From Streptomyces katrae (GTDB lineage Bacteria > Actinomycetota > Actinomycetes > Streptomycetales > Streptomycetaceae), in contig NZ_JZWV01000566.1 of the NCBI RefSeq assembly GCF_000966975.1, positions 1 to 13,641 of the forward strand: a DNA stretch of 13,641 nucleotides, given 5' to 3'. Position 1 is the stretch's first letter. Every line of letters begins with the position of its first letter. The notes below the pieces were generated by a model. It worked only from the letters and a program-made list of their open reading frames with translations. It was not told where the DNA came from and did no database searches. Made by a program: the position numbers and the translations under genes. Below, piece after piece: positions 6,616 through 13,641 of this stretch.

Positions 6616-7845
6616 TCAGAGGCGGTGGGCCGCGCCCGCCGGGCTGGCGCCGCGGGTGTCGAGGAGGAGCTGGGCCTTCACCGCCAGGCCCTGCATGTCG
6701 TACGTGCGGTGGTGCTGGAGCAGGATCGTCAGGTCGGCGTTGGCGGCGGCCTCGTACAGGGAGTCGGCGCGCGGGACGGGCTGGTCGCGGACCCGCCAGC
6801 CCGAGATGTACGGGTCGTGGTAGCTGATCAGGGCGCCCAGGTCGAGGAGGCGGCTGGCGATCTCTCCGGCGGGCGAGCCCTCCTGGTCGGCGAGGTCGGG
6901 CTTGTAGGTGACGCCCAGCAGGAGGACGCGGGCGCCGCGGGCGGACTTGCCGTGCTCGTTCAGCAGGGTGGCGCAGCGCTGGATGACGTATTGCGGCATC
7001 CGGCCGTTGATCTCCTGCGCCAGGCCGACCATGCGCAGGGGGTGGCCGGGGGTGCGGGTGGTGTGGGGGAGGTAGTTCGGGTCCAGCGGGACGCCGTGGC
7101 CGCCGACGCCGGGGCCGGGGCGGAAGGCCTGGAAGCCGTACGGCTTGGTCTCGGCGCACCGGATGACGTCCCACAGGTCCACGCCGAGGTCGTGGCAGAG
7201 GACCGCCATCTCGTTCATGAGGGCGATGTTCACGTGCCGGTAGTTGGTTTCGAGGAGCTGGACGGTCTCGGCCTCGCGCAGGCCGCGGGCGCGGACGACC
7301 TTCTCGGTGAGGCGGGCGTAGAAGGCGTGCGCGGACTCGGTGCAGGCGGGGGTGAGGCCGCCGATGACCTTGGGGGTGTTGGCGATGGTGTGGGTGCGGT
7401 TGCCGGGGTCGAGGCGGCTGGGGGAGTAGGCCAGGTGGAAGTCGCGGCCGGCGCGCAGGCCGGAGCCCTCTTCGAGGATGGGCCGCAGGTAGTCCTCGGT
7501 GACCCCGGGGTGGGCGGCGGATTCCAGGATCACGGTGGTGTGCGGGCGCAGCCGGGCGGCGAGGGTGCGGCCGGCCGCGCCGACGGCTCCGAGGTCGAGC
7601 GCCCGGTCGGCGCCGAGCTGGGTGGGGGCGCAGATGACGGCGGTGCGGACGCGGCCGAGTTCGGCGGGGTTGGTGGTGACGCGGAAGCCGGCCGCCGACA
7701 TCCGGCGGATCTCGGCGGCGGTGAGGGGGCTGTCCGTGGCGGGGCCGCTGTCGTAGCCGACGGTCTCGATCCCGGCGGCGACGGCCGCCTGGGCGAGGGG
7801 GAGGCCGAGGTGGCCGAGTCCGATGACGGCGAGGTCTGCGGGCAT
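6616..7845 (-). CDS. Nucleotide-sugar dehydrogenase homologue, probably catalytically inactive
   Basis: 409-residue member of the UDP-glucose/UDP-ManNAc (WecC-like) dehydrogenase family. It has an N-terminal Rossmann domain with GLGHLGLP (9-16) and D32, a central helical domain, and a C-terminal UDP-binding domain (LLLGVTYKPD). The fold signatures are clear, yet the chemistry residues are not. The catalytic Cys of GGHC-x-P-x-D is Gly251 (GGHGVPLDP). The family Lys and Asn of KLLEN are Gln196 and Thr200 (QLLETN). The Glu of SPER is Ser143 (SPSRLDPGN). The Thr pair of ESTxxPG is Ala110/Ala111. Only Asp255 remains. Oxidation to a uronate is therefore unlikely; it may bind NAD or a nucleotide sugar. 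The ATG at 7845 follows AGGGA and places the Rossmann motif normally; ATG 7878 lacks a site. Monocistronic, divergent from glpD. Confidence 0.88.
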   Translation of the reverse strand: MPADLAVIGLGHLGLPLAQAAVAAGIETVGYDSGPATDSPLTAAEIRRMSAAGFRVTTNPAELGRVRTAVICAPTQLGADRALDLGAVGAAGRTLAARLRPHTTVILESAAHPGVTEDYLRPILEEGSGLRAGRDFHLAYSPSRLDPGNRTHTIANTPKVIGGLTPACTESAHAFYARLTEKVVRARGLREAETVQLLETNYRHVNIALMNEMAVLCHDLGVDLWDVIRCAETKPYGFQAFRPGPGVGGHGVPLDPNYLPHTTRTPGHPLRMVGLAQEINGRMPQYVIQRCATLLNEHGKSARGARVLLLGVTYKPDLADQEGSPAGEIASRLLDLGALISYHDPYISGWRVRDQPVPRADSLYEAAANADLTILLQHHRTYDMQGLAVKAQLLLDTRGASPAGAAHRL

Positions 7846-7901
7846 GGGGGGCCGTCCCTTCCCTTCCCTGGCATGCATGAGGGGGCGGTGCGCGCAAGTC
7901 C

Positions 7902-7910
7902 TGTGGACGA
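7902..7910 (-). promoter_or_regulatory. DnaA-box-like nonamer
   Basis: On the minus strand it reads TCGTCCACA, fitting the Streptomyces DnaA-box pattern (T/C)(T/C)(G/A/C)TCCACA. It lies 57 bp upstream of the dehydrogenase-like gene start and faces away from the second box at 7987-7995. Confidence 0.45.
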
Positions 7911-7942
7911 ATGGAGCTGGCGCAATGTCAGACTAGGCGTAT

Positions 7943-7958
7943 ATATGACAGATATGTC
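7943..7958. promoter_or_regulatory. AT-rich dyad and 9-bp direct repeat in the divergent region
   Basis: The only AT-rich island of this intergenic region (about 7939-7957, GTATATATGACAGATATGT). It holds the inverted repeat GACA-N4-TGTC (7947-7958) and overlapping direct repeats ATATGAC/ATATGTC with a 9-bp period (7943, 7952). It is centrally placed between the two divergent genes, as for a shared operator or promoter. No definite -10/-35 was assigned. The rest of 7846-8098 shows no coding potential. Confidence 0.4.
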
Positions 7959-7986
7959 GCATTCTGGGGTTGTGGCCATCCCTGTG

Positions 7987-7995
7987 TTGTCCACA
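7987..7995 (+). promoter_or_regulatory. Consensus Streptomyces DnaA box
   Basis: TTGTCCACA is exactly the preferred Streptomyces DnaA box. It is embedded in the inverted repeat CTGTG-N5-CACAG (7982-7996), which leaves open that it is instead an operator for another protein. It lies 104 bp upstream of the glpD start. Confidence 0.55.
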
Positions 7996-8098
7996 GCCGG
8001 TGGCTGATGTCGGTGCGGCCGGTCAGAATCGGAAAACGGGAGATGTGAGCGGGATCACCCGCATCGAGCGGGTTCGCCCGCACCAACGGGAGGCAGCC

Positions 8099-9805
8099 GT
8101 GAGGACAGCGACACTGGGGCCCGCGCAGCGCGCGGAGGCCCTCGCCGGGATGGCCGAGCGGGAACTGGACGTGCTGGTCGTCGGCGCGGGCGTGGTCGGC
8201 GCGGGCACCGCGCTCGACGCGGTGACCAGAGGCCTGTCGACCGGGCTGGTGGAGGCGCGCGACTGGGCGTCGGGGACGTCGAGCCGCTCCAGCAAGCTCA
8301 TCCACGGCGGCCTGCGCTATCTGGAGATGCTCGACTTCGCCCTGGTCCGCGAGGCGCTCAAGGAGCGCGGGCTGCTGCTGGAGCGGCTCGCCCCGCACCT
8401 GGTGAAGCCGGTGCCCTTCCTGTACCCGCTCCAGCACAAGGTCTGGGAGCGGTTCTACGCGGGCTCGGGCGTCGCCCTGTACGACGCGATGTCGGTCTCC
8501 AGCGGGCACGGGCGCGGCCTGCCCGCGCACCGGCACCTGACGCGCAAGCGGGCGCTGCGGATCGCGCCGGCGCTGCGCAAGGACGCCCTGGTGGGCGCCC
8601 TGCAGTACTACGACGCCCAGATGGACGACGCCCGGTACGTGACCACGCTGGTCCGGACGGCCGCCGCGTACGGGGCGCAGTGCGCCAACCGGGCGAGGGT
8701 GGTCGGCTTCCTGCGCGAGGGCGAACGGGTGGTCGGGGCCCGGGTGCAGGACGTGGAGGGCGGCGGCGAGTACGAGATCCGCGCCAAGCAGGTGGTGAAC
8801 GCGACCGGGGTGTGGACGGACGACACCCAGGCGCTGATCGGCGAGCGCGGGCAGTTCCACGTACGGGCGTCCAAGGGCATCCACCTCGTGGTCCCGAAGG
8901 ACCGGATCCACTCCAACAGCGGATTGATCCTGCGGACCGAGAAGTCGGTGCTGTTCGTCATCCCGTGGGGGCGGCACTGGATCGTGGGCACCACGGACAC
9001 GGACTGGGACCTGGACAAGGCGCACCCGGCGGCGTCGAGCGCCGACATCGACTACCTGCTGGAGCACGTGAACTCGGTGCTGGCGGTGCCGCTGACCCGG
9101 GACGACGTCCAGGGCGTCTACGCGGGCCTGCGGCCGCTGCTGGCGGGGGAGTCCGACGCCACGAGCAAGCTCTCCCGCGAGCACACGGTGGCCCATCCGG
9201 TGCCGGGGCTGGTGGTGGTGGCCGGCGGCAAGTACACGACGTACCGGGTCATGGCCAAGGACGCCGTCGACGAAGCGGTGCACGGCCTGGACCAGCGGGT
9301 GGCCCAGTGCGTCACGGAGGACATCCCGCTGGTGGGCGCCGAGGGCTACCGGGCCCTGTGGAACGGCCGGGCCCGCATCGCCGCGCGGACGGGCCTGCAT
9401 GCGGTGCGGGTCGAGCACCTGCTGAACCGGTACGGGTCCCTGACGGAGGAACTGCTCGAACTGATCGCGGCCGACCCGGCGCTGGGGGAGCCGGTGACCG
9501 GGGCGGAGGACTACCTCCGGGCGGAGATCGTCTACGCCGCTTCGCACGAGGGGGCCCGGCACCTGGACGACGTGCTGACGCGGCGGACCCGGATCTCGAT
9601 CGAGACCTTCGACCGGGGGACCCGCTCGGCGCGCGAATGCGCGGAACTGGTGGCTCCGGTGCTGGGCTGGGACAAGCGGCAGATCGAGAACGAAGTGGAG
9701 CACTACGAGAAGCGGGTCCAGGCCGAGCGTGAATCGCAGCGCCAGCCGGACGACCAGACGGCCGACGCGGCCCGGCTGGGGGCGCCCGACATCGTGCCGC
9801 TGTAA
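8099..9805 (+). CDS. glpD: Aerobic glycerol-3-phosphate dehydrogenase
   Basis: 568-residue FAD-dependent enzyme oxidising sn-glycerol 3-phosphate to dihydroxyacetone phosphate, passing electrons to the quinone pool at the membrane. The dinucleotide-binding motif (VVGAGVVGAGTALDA, about 27-41) and the GlpD signature SSKLIHGGLRYLE (64-76) are present. Further on come the FAD/substrate-domain motifs (NATGVWTDD, GTTDTDWD, GLRPLL, GGKYTTYR) and the C-terminal helical domain. Length is normal. The GTG at 8099 has GGGAGG five bases upstream and yields the usual start (VRTATLGPAQ); the frame is open back to 7970 through the DnaA-box region, which is not coding. No glycerol kinase or facilitator gene is adjacent, so this is a stand-alone copy. 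It ends in a long hairpin terminator. Confidence 0.97.
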   Translation: MRTATLGPAQRAEALAGMAERELDVLVVGAGVVGAGTALDAVTRGLSTGLVEARDWASGTSSRSSKLIHGGLRYLEMLDFALVREALKERGLLLERLAPHLVKPVPFLYPLQHKVWERFYAGSGVALYDAMSVSSGHGRGLPAHRHLTRKRALRIAPALRKDALVGALQYYDAQMDDARYVTTLVRTAAAYGAQCANRARVVGFLREGERVVGARVQDVEGGGEYEIRAKQVVNATGVWTDDTQALIGERGQFHVRASKGIHLVVPKDRIHSNSGLILRTEKSVLFVIPWGRHWIVGTTDTDWDLDKAHPAASSADIDYLLEHVNSVLAVPLTRDDVQGVYAGLRPLLAGESDATSKLSREHTVAHPVPGLVVVAGGKYTTYRVMAKDAVDEAVHGLDQRVAQCVTEDIPLVGAEGYRALWNGRARIAARTGLHAVRVEHLLNRYGSLTEELLELIAADPALGEPVTGAEDYLRAEIVYAASHEGARHLDDVLTRRTRISIETFDRGTRSARECAELVAPVLGWDKRQIENEVEHYEKRVQAERESQRQPDDQTADAARLGAPDIVPL

Positions 9806-9860
9806 CTCCGCGATCCGGACGGGGGAACCGCTGCCCCGGGGCTCCCGTCCGATGCGGAGT
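9805..9860 (+). terminator. Terminator after glpD
   Basis: Arms 9805-9823 and 9844-9860 pair over 17 bp with two single-base bulges (ACTCCGC with GCGGAGT outside, GGACGGG with CCCGTCC inside) around a 20-base loop. The hairpin starts at the last base of the glpD stop codon. Confidence 0.7.
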
Positions 9861-9896
9861 GAGCAACAATGAGGTTTCTGCCGGGGTGGGTTACCT

Positions 9897-9920
9897 TGCC
9901 CCCGGCGGCTGCCGGGGGCA
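9897..9920 (+). promoter_or_regulatory. GC hairpin in the kinase leader
   Basis: TGCCCCCGGC (9897-9906) and GCCGGGGGCA (9911-9920) form a perfect 10-bp stem with a GGCT loop, ending 34 bp before the kinase ATG and 24 bp before its ribosome site (GAGGGG, 9945-9950). It may be a second terminator for glpD, or leader structure affecting kinase expression. Sequence alone does not decide. Confidence 0.4.
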
Positions 9921-9954
9921 GCCGGGGCAGGCTGCACGATCGCAGAGGGGACGC

Positions 9955-12426
9955 ATGTCGAAGCCGGAGCACACCGAGTCGCCTGCCGAGGCGCCTGGGG
10001 CGAAGCGTGAGGGTGCCGGTGCCTCCGGGGGCGGTGGTGCGGTGAAGTCGCCCGCCCAGGCCGGATCTGACGTTCCGCAGCCCGCCGCCCCCCGGGCGGA
10101 AGACGGCGGTTCCGCGGCGGAACCCGCCGCCGCATCCGTGCCCCGTCCGAGGTCCGAGAAGGTCCGGGACAAGGCGCCCGAGGCCCCGGAGGCCGCCGCG
10201 CGGAAGGCTTCTGACGCCCCGGCGGACGCGAGCGCGTCCGCGAAGTCCGCGCGCCGGAGCGCCCCGCCGGCGGATGCCGTGCCCGCGGGTGCGGACAAGG
10301 GTGCGGCGTCGAAGCCCGGGTCGCGCGTCGAGCCGGTGGATGCCGTGCCCGCGCGGGCGGACAGGGATCCGGCCGCGAAGGGGACTGCGGCGGCGCCGGA
10401 GCCCGAGGACGCCACGCCCGCGGCGGCGAAGGCGGCTCCTGGGGGCGCGAAGGCCGCCTCGGTCGGGGCGGGCGCTCCGGCGGCGGAGGAGCCCGCGCCC
10501 GGGGACGACGACCCGCAGGACGCCGACGAGGCGGCCGCGGAGCGCAAGGGCAGGCTGCTCGCCGGGCGGTACCGGCTCGGGGCCGTACTCGGCAAGGGCG
10601 GCATGGGCACCGTCTGGCGGGCCGAGGACGAGGTGCTCGGCCGGACCGTCGCCGTCAAGGAACTCCGCTTCGGCGGCGGGGTCGACGAGGACGAGAAGCG
10701 CCGCCTCATCACCCGTACCCTCCGCGAGGCCAAGGCCATCGCGCGCATCCGCAACGAAGGCGCCGTCACCGTCTACGACGTCGTCGACGAGGACGCCCGG
10801 CCCTGGATCGTCATGGAACTCATCGAGGGGCCCTCCCTCGCCGAGTTCGTCCGCGAGAACGGCCCGCTGACCCCGCGCCGCGCCGCCGAGGTCGGGCTCG
10901 CCGTGCTCGACGTCCTGCGCGCCGCGCACCGCCAGGGGATCCTGCACCGCGACGTGAAACCGTCCAACGTGCTCATCGCCGCCAGCGGCCGCGTCGTCCT
11001 CACCGACTTCGGCATCGCCCAGGTCGAGGGCGACCCCTCCATCACCTCCACCGGCATGCTCGTCGGCGCCCCCTCGTACATCTCCCCCGAGCGCGCCCGC
11101 GGTTACAAGCCCGGCCCGCCCGCCGACATGTGGTCCCTCGGCGGACTGCTGTACGCCGCCGTCGAGGGCGTGCCCCCGTACGACAAGGGCTCCGCGCTCG
11201 CCACCCTCACCGCCGTCATGACCGAGGCCGTGGACCCGCCCCGGAACGCCGGTCCGGCCCTGACCGAGGTCATCTACGGGCTGCTGGTCAAGGACCCGGC
11301 GCTGCGGCTCGACGAGGACCGCGCCCGGACGATGCTCACCGCCGTCATCAACGCGCCCGAGCCGCTCCCGGCCCCCGAACCGGTCCCGGTGGTCGAGGAG
11401 ACCCGCCCCATCTCCCTCACCAAGGCCGAGGCGGAGGCGGAGAAGGCCGCCGAGAAGGCGGCGAAGAAGGAGCGGGAGCGCCGCGAGCGCGAGCAGCGCG
11501 ACCGGGCCCGCGCCGCGCTGAAGGCCACCCGCAAGGCGGCGGCCGCCCAGGCCGCGGCCGCCTCCGCCGCCGAGGCCCCGAAGCGTCCCTCGACGGTGGC
11601 CCCCGCCTCCCTCACCGACGTGATGCCGCGCCGCACCATCGCCCTCGCGATAGCCGGCGTGCTCGTGGTCCTCGCGGTCATCGGCTCGCTCATCGCGTAC
11701 GCGGTCAGCGGCCAGGACGACAAGGACGGCCGGAAGGACGAGGGCCAGGCCGGCCCCACCCCCGTCGCCTCCGCCGGCCACTCCCCGGGCAACGCCCCGG
11801 CGGCGTCCCAGGCCTCCTCGCCGAGCCCGACCCCGAGCGCGTCCCCGAGCGGCAGCCCGAGTCCGGCCGCGTCCGGCGCGAACCAGGGCACCGACCCCGC
11901 CCAGAACCAGGGGCAGGGCAGCCAGGGCCAGGGCGCCAGCCCGGGCGGCCCCGGCGGCGGGGCGGGCCTGCCCGCCGGGTTCGTCACGGTGACGGACCCG
12001 GGCTACCGGTTCGCCATGGCGATGCCCGAGGGCTTCCACCAGACCGGCACCGCCGGCACCAAGTCGGGCGCGATATACAGCCGCTCCGGCGGCTACCCCC
12101 GAATCCAGGTGGACCACACCAACTCCCCCGGCACCGACGCCCGGGCCGCCTGGGCCGAGATGGCCCCGGGCACGGCCGCCAGCAGCAGGAACTACCACCA
12201 GATCCGGCTCGAAACCGTCCAGTACCGCAATTACCCGACCGTCGCGGACCTGGAGTTCGAGCGCGACGACCAGGGCATGAGGACCCGCGTGCTCGACCGC
12301 GGTTTCCGGGCGGACGCCAACAACGGCTACGCCATCATGATCAGCTGCCCGGCCGACCAGTGGGACGGCCCCGAGTGCACGCAGATCCGCAATACCGCCT
12401 TCGACACCTTCCAGCAGTTGGGCTGA
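9955..12426 (+). CDS. Membrane receptor-type Ser/Thr protein kinase
   Basis: 823-residue PknB-like (Hanks-type) kinase. Residues 1-198 are a disordered Ala/Pro/Lys/Glu-rich extension. The kinase domain covers about 206-470, with Gly loop GKGGMGTV, ATP lysine K235 (VAVKE), catalytic D333 (HRDVKPSNV), metal-binding D351 (DFG) and GAPSYISPE; all catalytic residues are intact. A highly charged, probably helical stretch (about 490-540) leads to one transmembrane helix at about 562-584. A Pro/Ser and Gln/Gly linker follows, then an extracytoplasmic domain at about 675-823 with two cysteines (C798, C808) that may form a disulfide. No PASTA repeats are seen. ATG 9955 has GAGGGG four bases upstream; the in-frame ATG-less extension to 9859 crosses the terminator and hairpin. 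It is followed after 91 bp by a pseudokinase gene, so a shared signalling unit is likely. Ligand and targets unknown. Confidence 0.94.
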   Translation: MSKPEHTESPAEAPGAKREGAGASGGGGAVKSPAQAGSDVPQPAAPRAEDGGSAAEPAAASVPRPRSEKVRDKAPEAPEAAARKASDAPADASASAKSARRSAPPADAVPAGADKGAASKPGSRVEPVDAVPARADRDPAAKGTAAAPEPEDATPAAAKAAPGGAKAASVGAGAPAAEEPAPGDDDPQDADEAAAERKGRLLAGRYRLGAVLGKGGMGTVWRAEDEVLGRTVAVKELRFGGGVDEDEKRRLITRTLREAKAIARIRNEGAVTVYDVVDEDARPWIVMELIEGPSLAEFVRENGPLTPRRAAEVGLAVLDVLRAAHRQGILHRDVKPSNVLIAASGRVVLTDFGIAQVEGDPSITSTGMLVGAPSYISPERARGYKPGPPADMWSLGGLLYAAVEGVPPYDKGSALATLTAVMTEAVDPPRNAGPALTEVIYGLLVKDPALRLDEDRARTMLTAVINAPEPLPAPEPVPVVEETRPISLTKAEAEAEKAAEKAAKKERERREREQRDRARAALKATRKAAAAQAAAASAAEAPKRPSTVAPASLTDVMPRRTIALAIAGVLVVLAVIGSLIAYAVSGQDDKDGRKDEGQAGPTPVASAGHSPGNAPAASQASSPSPTPSASPSGSPSPAASGANQGTDPAQNQGQGSQGQGASPGGPGGGAGLPAGFVTVTDPGYRFAMAMPEGFHQTGTAGTKSGAIYSRSGGYPRIQVDHTNSPGTDARAAWAEMAPGTAASSRNYHQIRLETVQYRNYPTVADLEFERDDQGMRTRVLDRGFRADANNGYAIMISCPADQWDGPECTQIRNTAFDTFQQLG

Positions 12427-12438
12427 CGGCCCTCCCAA

Positions 12439-12462
12439 GCCCGGGACGCGGGCGGCCCGGGC
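12439..12462 (+). terminator. Weak hairpin between the two kinase genes
   Basis: GCCCGGG (12439-12445) pairs with CCCGGGC (12456-12462) around a 10-base loop, 12 bp after the kinase stop. Just after it, CACG-TAT-CGTG (12463-12473) is a small inverted repeat that contains a TATCGT -10-like hexamer. The gap could hold a weak terminator plus a promoter, or simply be read through. Confidence 0.3.
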
Positions 12463-12517
12463 CACGTATCGTGTCAACGGGGGCCAAGGGGGACCCACCG
12501 CACTCGGGGGAGGCGAA

Positions 12518-13641
12518 GTGGAGGACTACGCGGGCCGGATCCTGGCCGGCCGCTACCGCCTGCCGGTGCCGCCGTCCGACGAGTACGAGCTGATAGAGAC
12601 CCGCGCCTTCGACACCCGCAGCGGTCAGGAAGTCCTCGTCCGGCACGTGCCGCTGCCGGAGGTCGTGGACGCCGAACTGCTCGACGGCACCCGTGCGACA
12701 CCGTCGGACGCCGGGGAACTCCCCGCGGTGCGCCGGGCGATAGCCGCGGCCCAGGCCGCCGCCTCCGTACCGGACCACCCCCGCCTCGACCAGGTCTTCG
12801 ACGTGTTCGCCGAGGACGGCTCGCTGTGGATAGTGAGCGAACTCGTCCCCGCCAGGCCGCTGGCCGCGCTGATCGCCGACGAACCGCTGAACCCGTACCG
12901 GGCGGCGGAGGTGGCCTCGGACGTGCTGACCGCACTGCGCGTGCTGCACGCGCACGGCTGGACGCACCGCAACATCACCGTCCGCACCGTGCTGATATGC
13001 GAAGACGGCCGGGTGGTCCTGACCGGGCTCCGACGCCCCCGCCGCGCCCTGGGAGACGCCGCCCCGGGAACCCCTCTACGCCCCTCTGGTGGCGCCCGGC
13101 TACGACACCGGGCCGCGCTACTCCGACCACATCCTCCCGGAGTCCGACCGGCCCGCGCCGCCCGAGCCCCCGGCCCCGCCCGCGCCTCCCGTCCGGCCCG
13201 CCGGGACCCGTGACGACGCCGTGGCCGCGGCCCGCGCCGGGACGGTCGCCGCCTACCGGGCCGGCTCCCGCGCCGCCGCCGAGAAGGTGGCGCAGGAGCG
13301 CGGGGCACGGGGCCCGGTAGTGGTCCCGCAGCTGCCGCCGACCGGGGCCAACCTGCCGCAGGAGTACGCGTACCCGTACGGCGGCGGCCCCGACACCACC
13401 GCCGGCACCCCCTGGCACGGAGCCGCCCCCCGCCGCCCGGCGTCCCCGGACCAGCGGCCGGAACCCCGGCAGGACCAGGCTCCCCAGCCGGAGCCGCACC
13501 CGCACCCGGAGCAGGCCCGCCACCCGCAGCCCGACCAGCCCCCGGCCCCGGACCCCGGGCCGCAGCGGCCCGCGCCCGCGGCCGCCCCGCCCCGCCCCGC
13601 GCTCCCGGCGGCGCTCGCGCTCCCGCAGGGCTACCACCAGG
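12518..13641 (+). CDS. Ser/Thr pseudokinase, frameshifted near 13030-13060 and cut by the window end
   Basis: Kinase-fold protein whose N-lobe and early C-lobe are readable (DQVFDVFAEDGSLWIVSELV, AAEVASDVLTALRVLHAHG) but which lacks the catalytic set. There is no Gly loop after GRYRL, Arg42 (VLVR) sits at the ATP-lysine position, HRN (N152) replaces HRD, and TGL (169-171) stands where DFG belongs. The GTG at 12518 follows GGGGGAGG. The starting frame ends at a TGA at 13211-13213 in implausible Arg/Pro/Ala-rich sequence. The next frame (codons at 13080, 13083...) is open to the window end with strong G/C third positions and family-like text (AGTVAAYRAGSRAAA, TPWHGAAPRRP). One extra base, perhaps a C at 13030-13040, would explain this, either as sequencing error or true disruption. 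The downstream part is a Pro/Gln-rich linker; the rest lies beyond the window. Confidence 0.82.

Noticed and set aside
6625..8007. Plus-strand open frame of 460 codons over the dehydrogenase-like gene
   Set aside because: Low-complexity Gly/Ala/Val translation; the minus strand carries a clear Rossmann-fold protein in the same place.

Overview
The window is very GC-rich, with strong third-position G/C bias, GTG starts, Pro/Ala-rich linkers and actinobacterial families. Together with an unmistakable whiD-bldM pair this points to a Streptomyces (or close relative) chromosome core region. The first 20 bases are not genomic: they match the Tn5 mosaic end of a Nextera library adapter. The window therefore starts at a contig edge, and the first gene is cut artificially.

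Layout: (a) 21-776, 3' part of a LysR-type regulator gene, convergent with whiD (complement 780-1106), a WhiB-family iron-sulfur developmental regulator. (b) A 379-bp divergent intergenic region carrying an exact sigma-BldN-type promoter (CGTAAC-N16-CGTTGA) ahead of bldM (1486-2097), an orphan response regulator. (c) An ECF sigma factor gene resembling shbA/sigD (2353-3072), then guaB (3214-4713, IMP dehydrogenase) and guaB3 (4915-6039, an IMPDH paralogue without the catalytic cysteine). Several of these units are separated by hairpin terminators. (d) Two genes on the minus strand: a small two-helix membrane protein (6110-6457) and a nucleotide-sugar-dehydrogenase homologue (6616-7845) that has lost nearly all recognisable catalytic residues. 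(e) A divergent intergenic region with two DnaA-box-like nonamers and an AT-rich dyad, then glpD (8099-9805). (f) A receptor-type Ser/Thr kinase (9955-12426) with an unusually long disordered N-terminus and an extracytoplasmic C-terminal domain. It is followed by a pseudokinase gene (from 12518, running off the end) whose frame appears broken near 13030-13060.

How the genes may work together: whiD, bldM and the ECF sigma gene form a developmental/transcription block. WhiD family members contact the principal sigma factor, and ShbA is reported to drive transcription of hrdB, so two neighbours converge on the principal sigma factor. guaB/guaB3 supply or tune guanine nucleotides. The right-hand half combines glycerol-3-phosphate metabolism with Ser/Thr kinase signalling.

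The observations most worth following are the apparently catalytically dead nucleotide-sugar dehydrogenase, the kinase-pseudokinase pair with its frameshift, the DnaA-box pair, and the cysteine-less GuaB3. All assignments are by reading motifs; no database search was possible.
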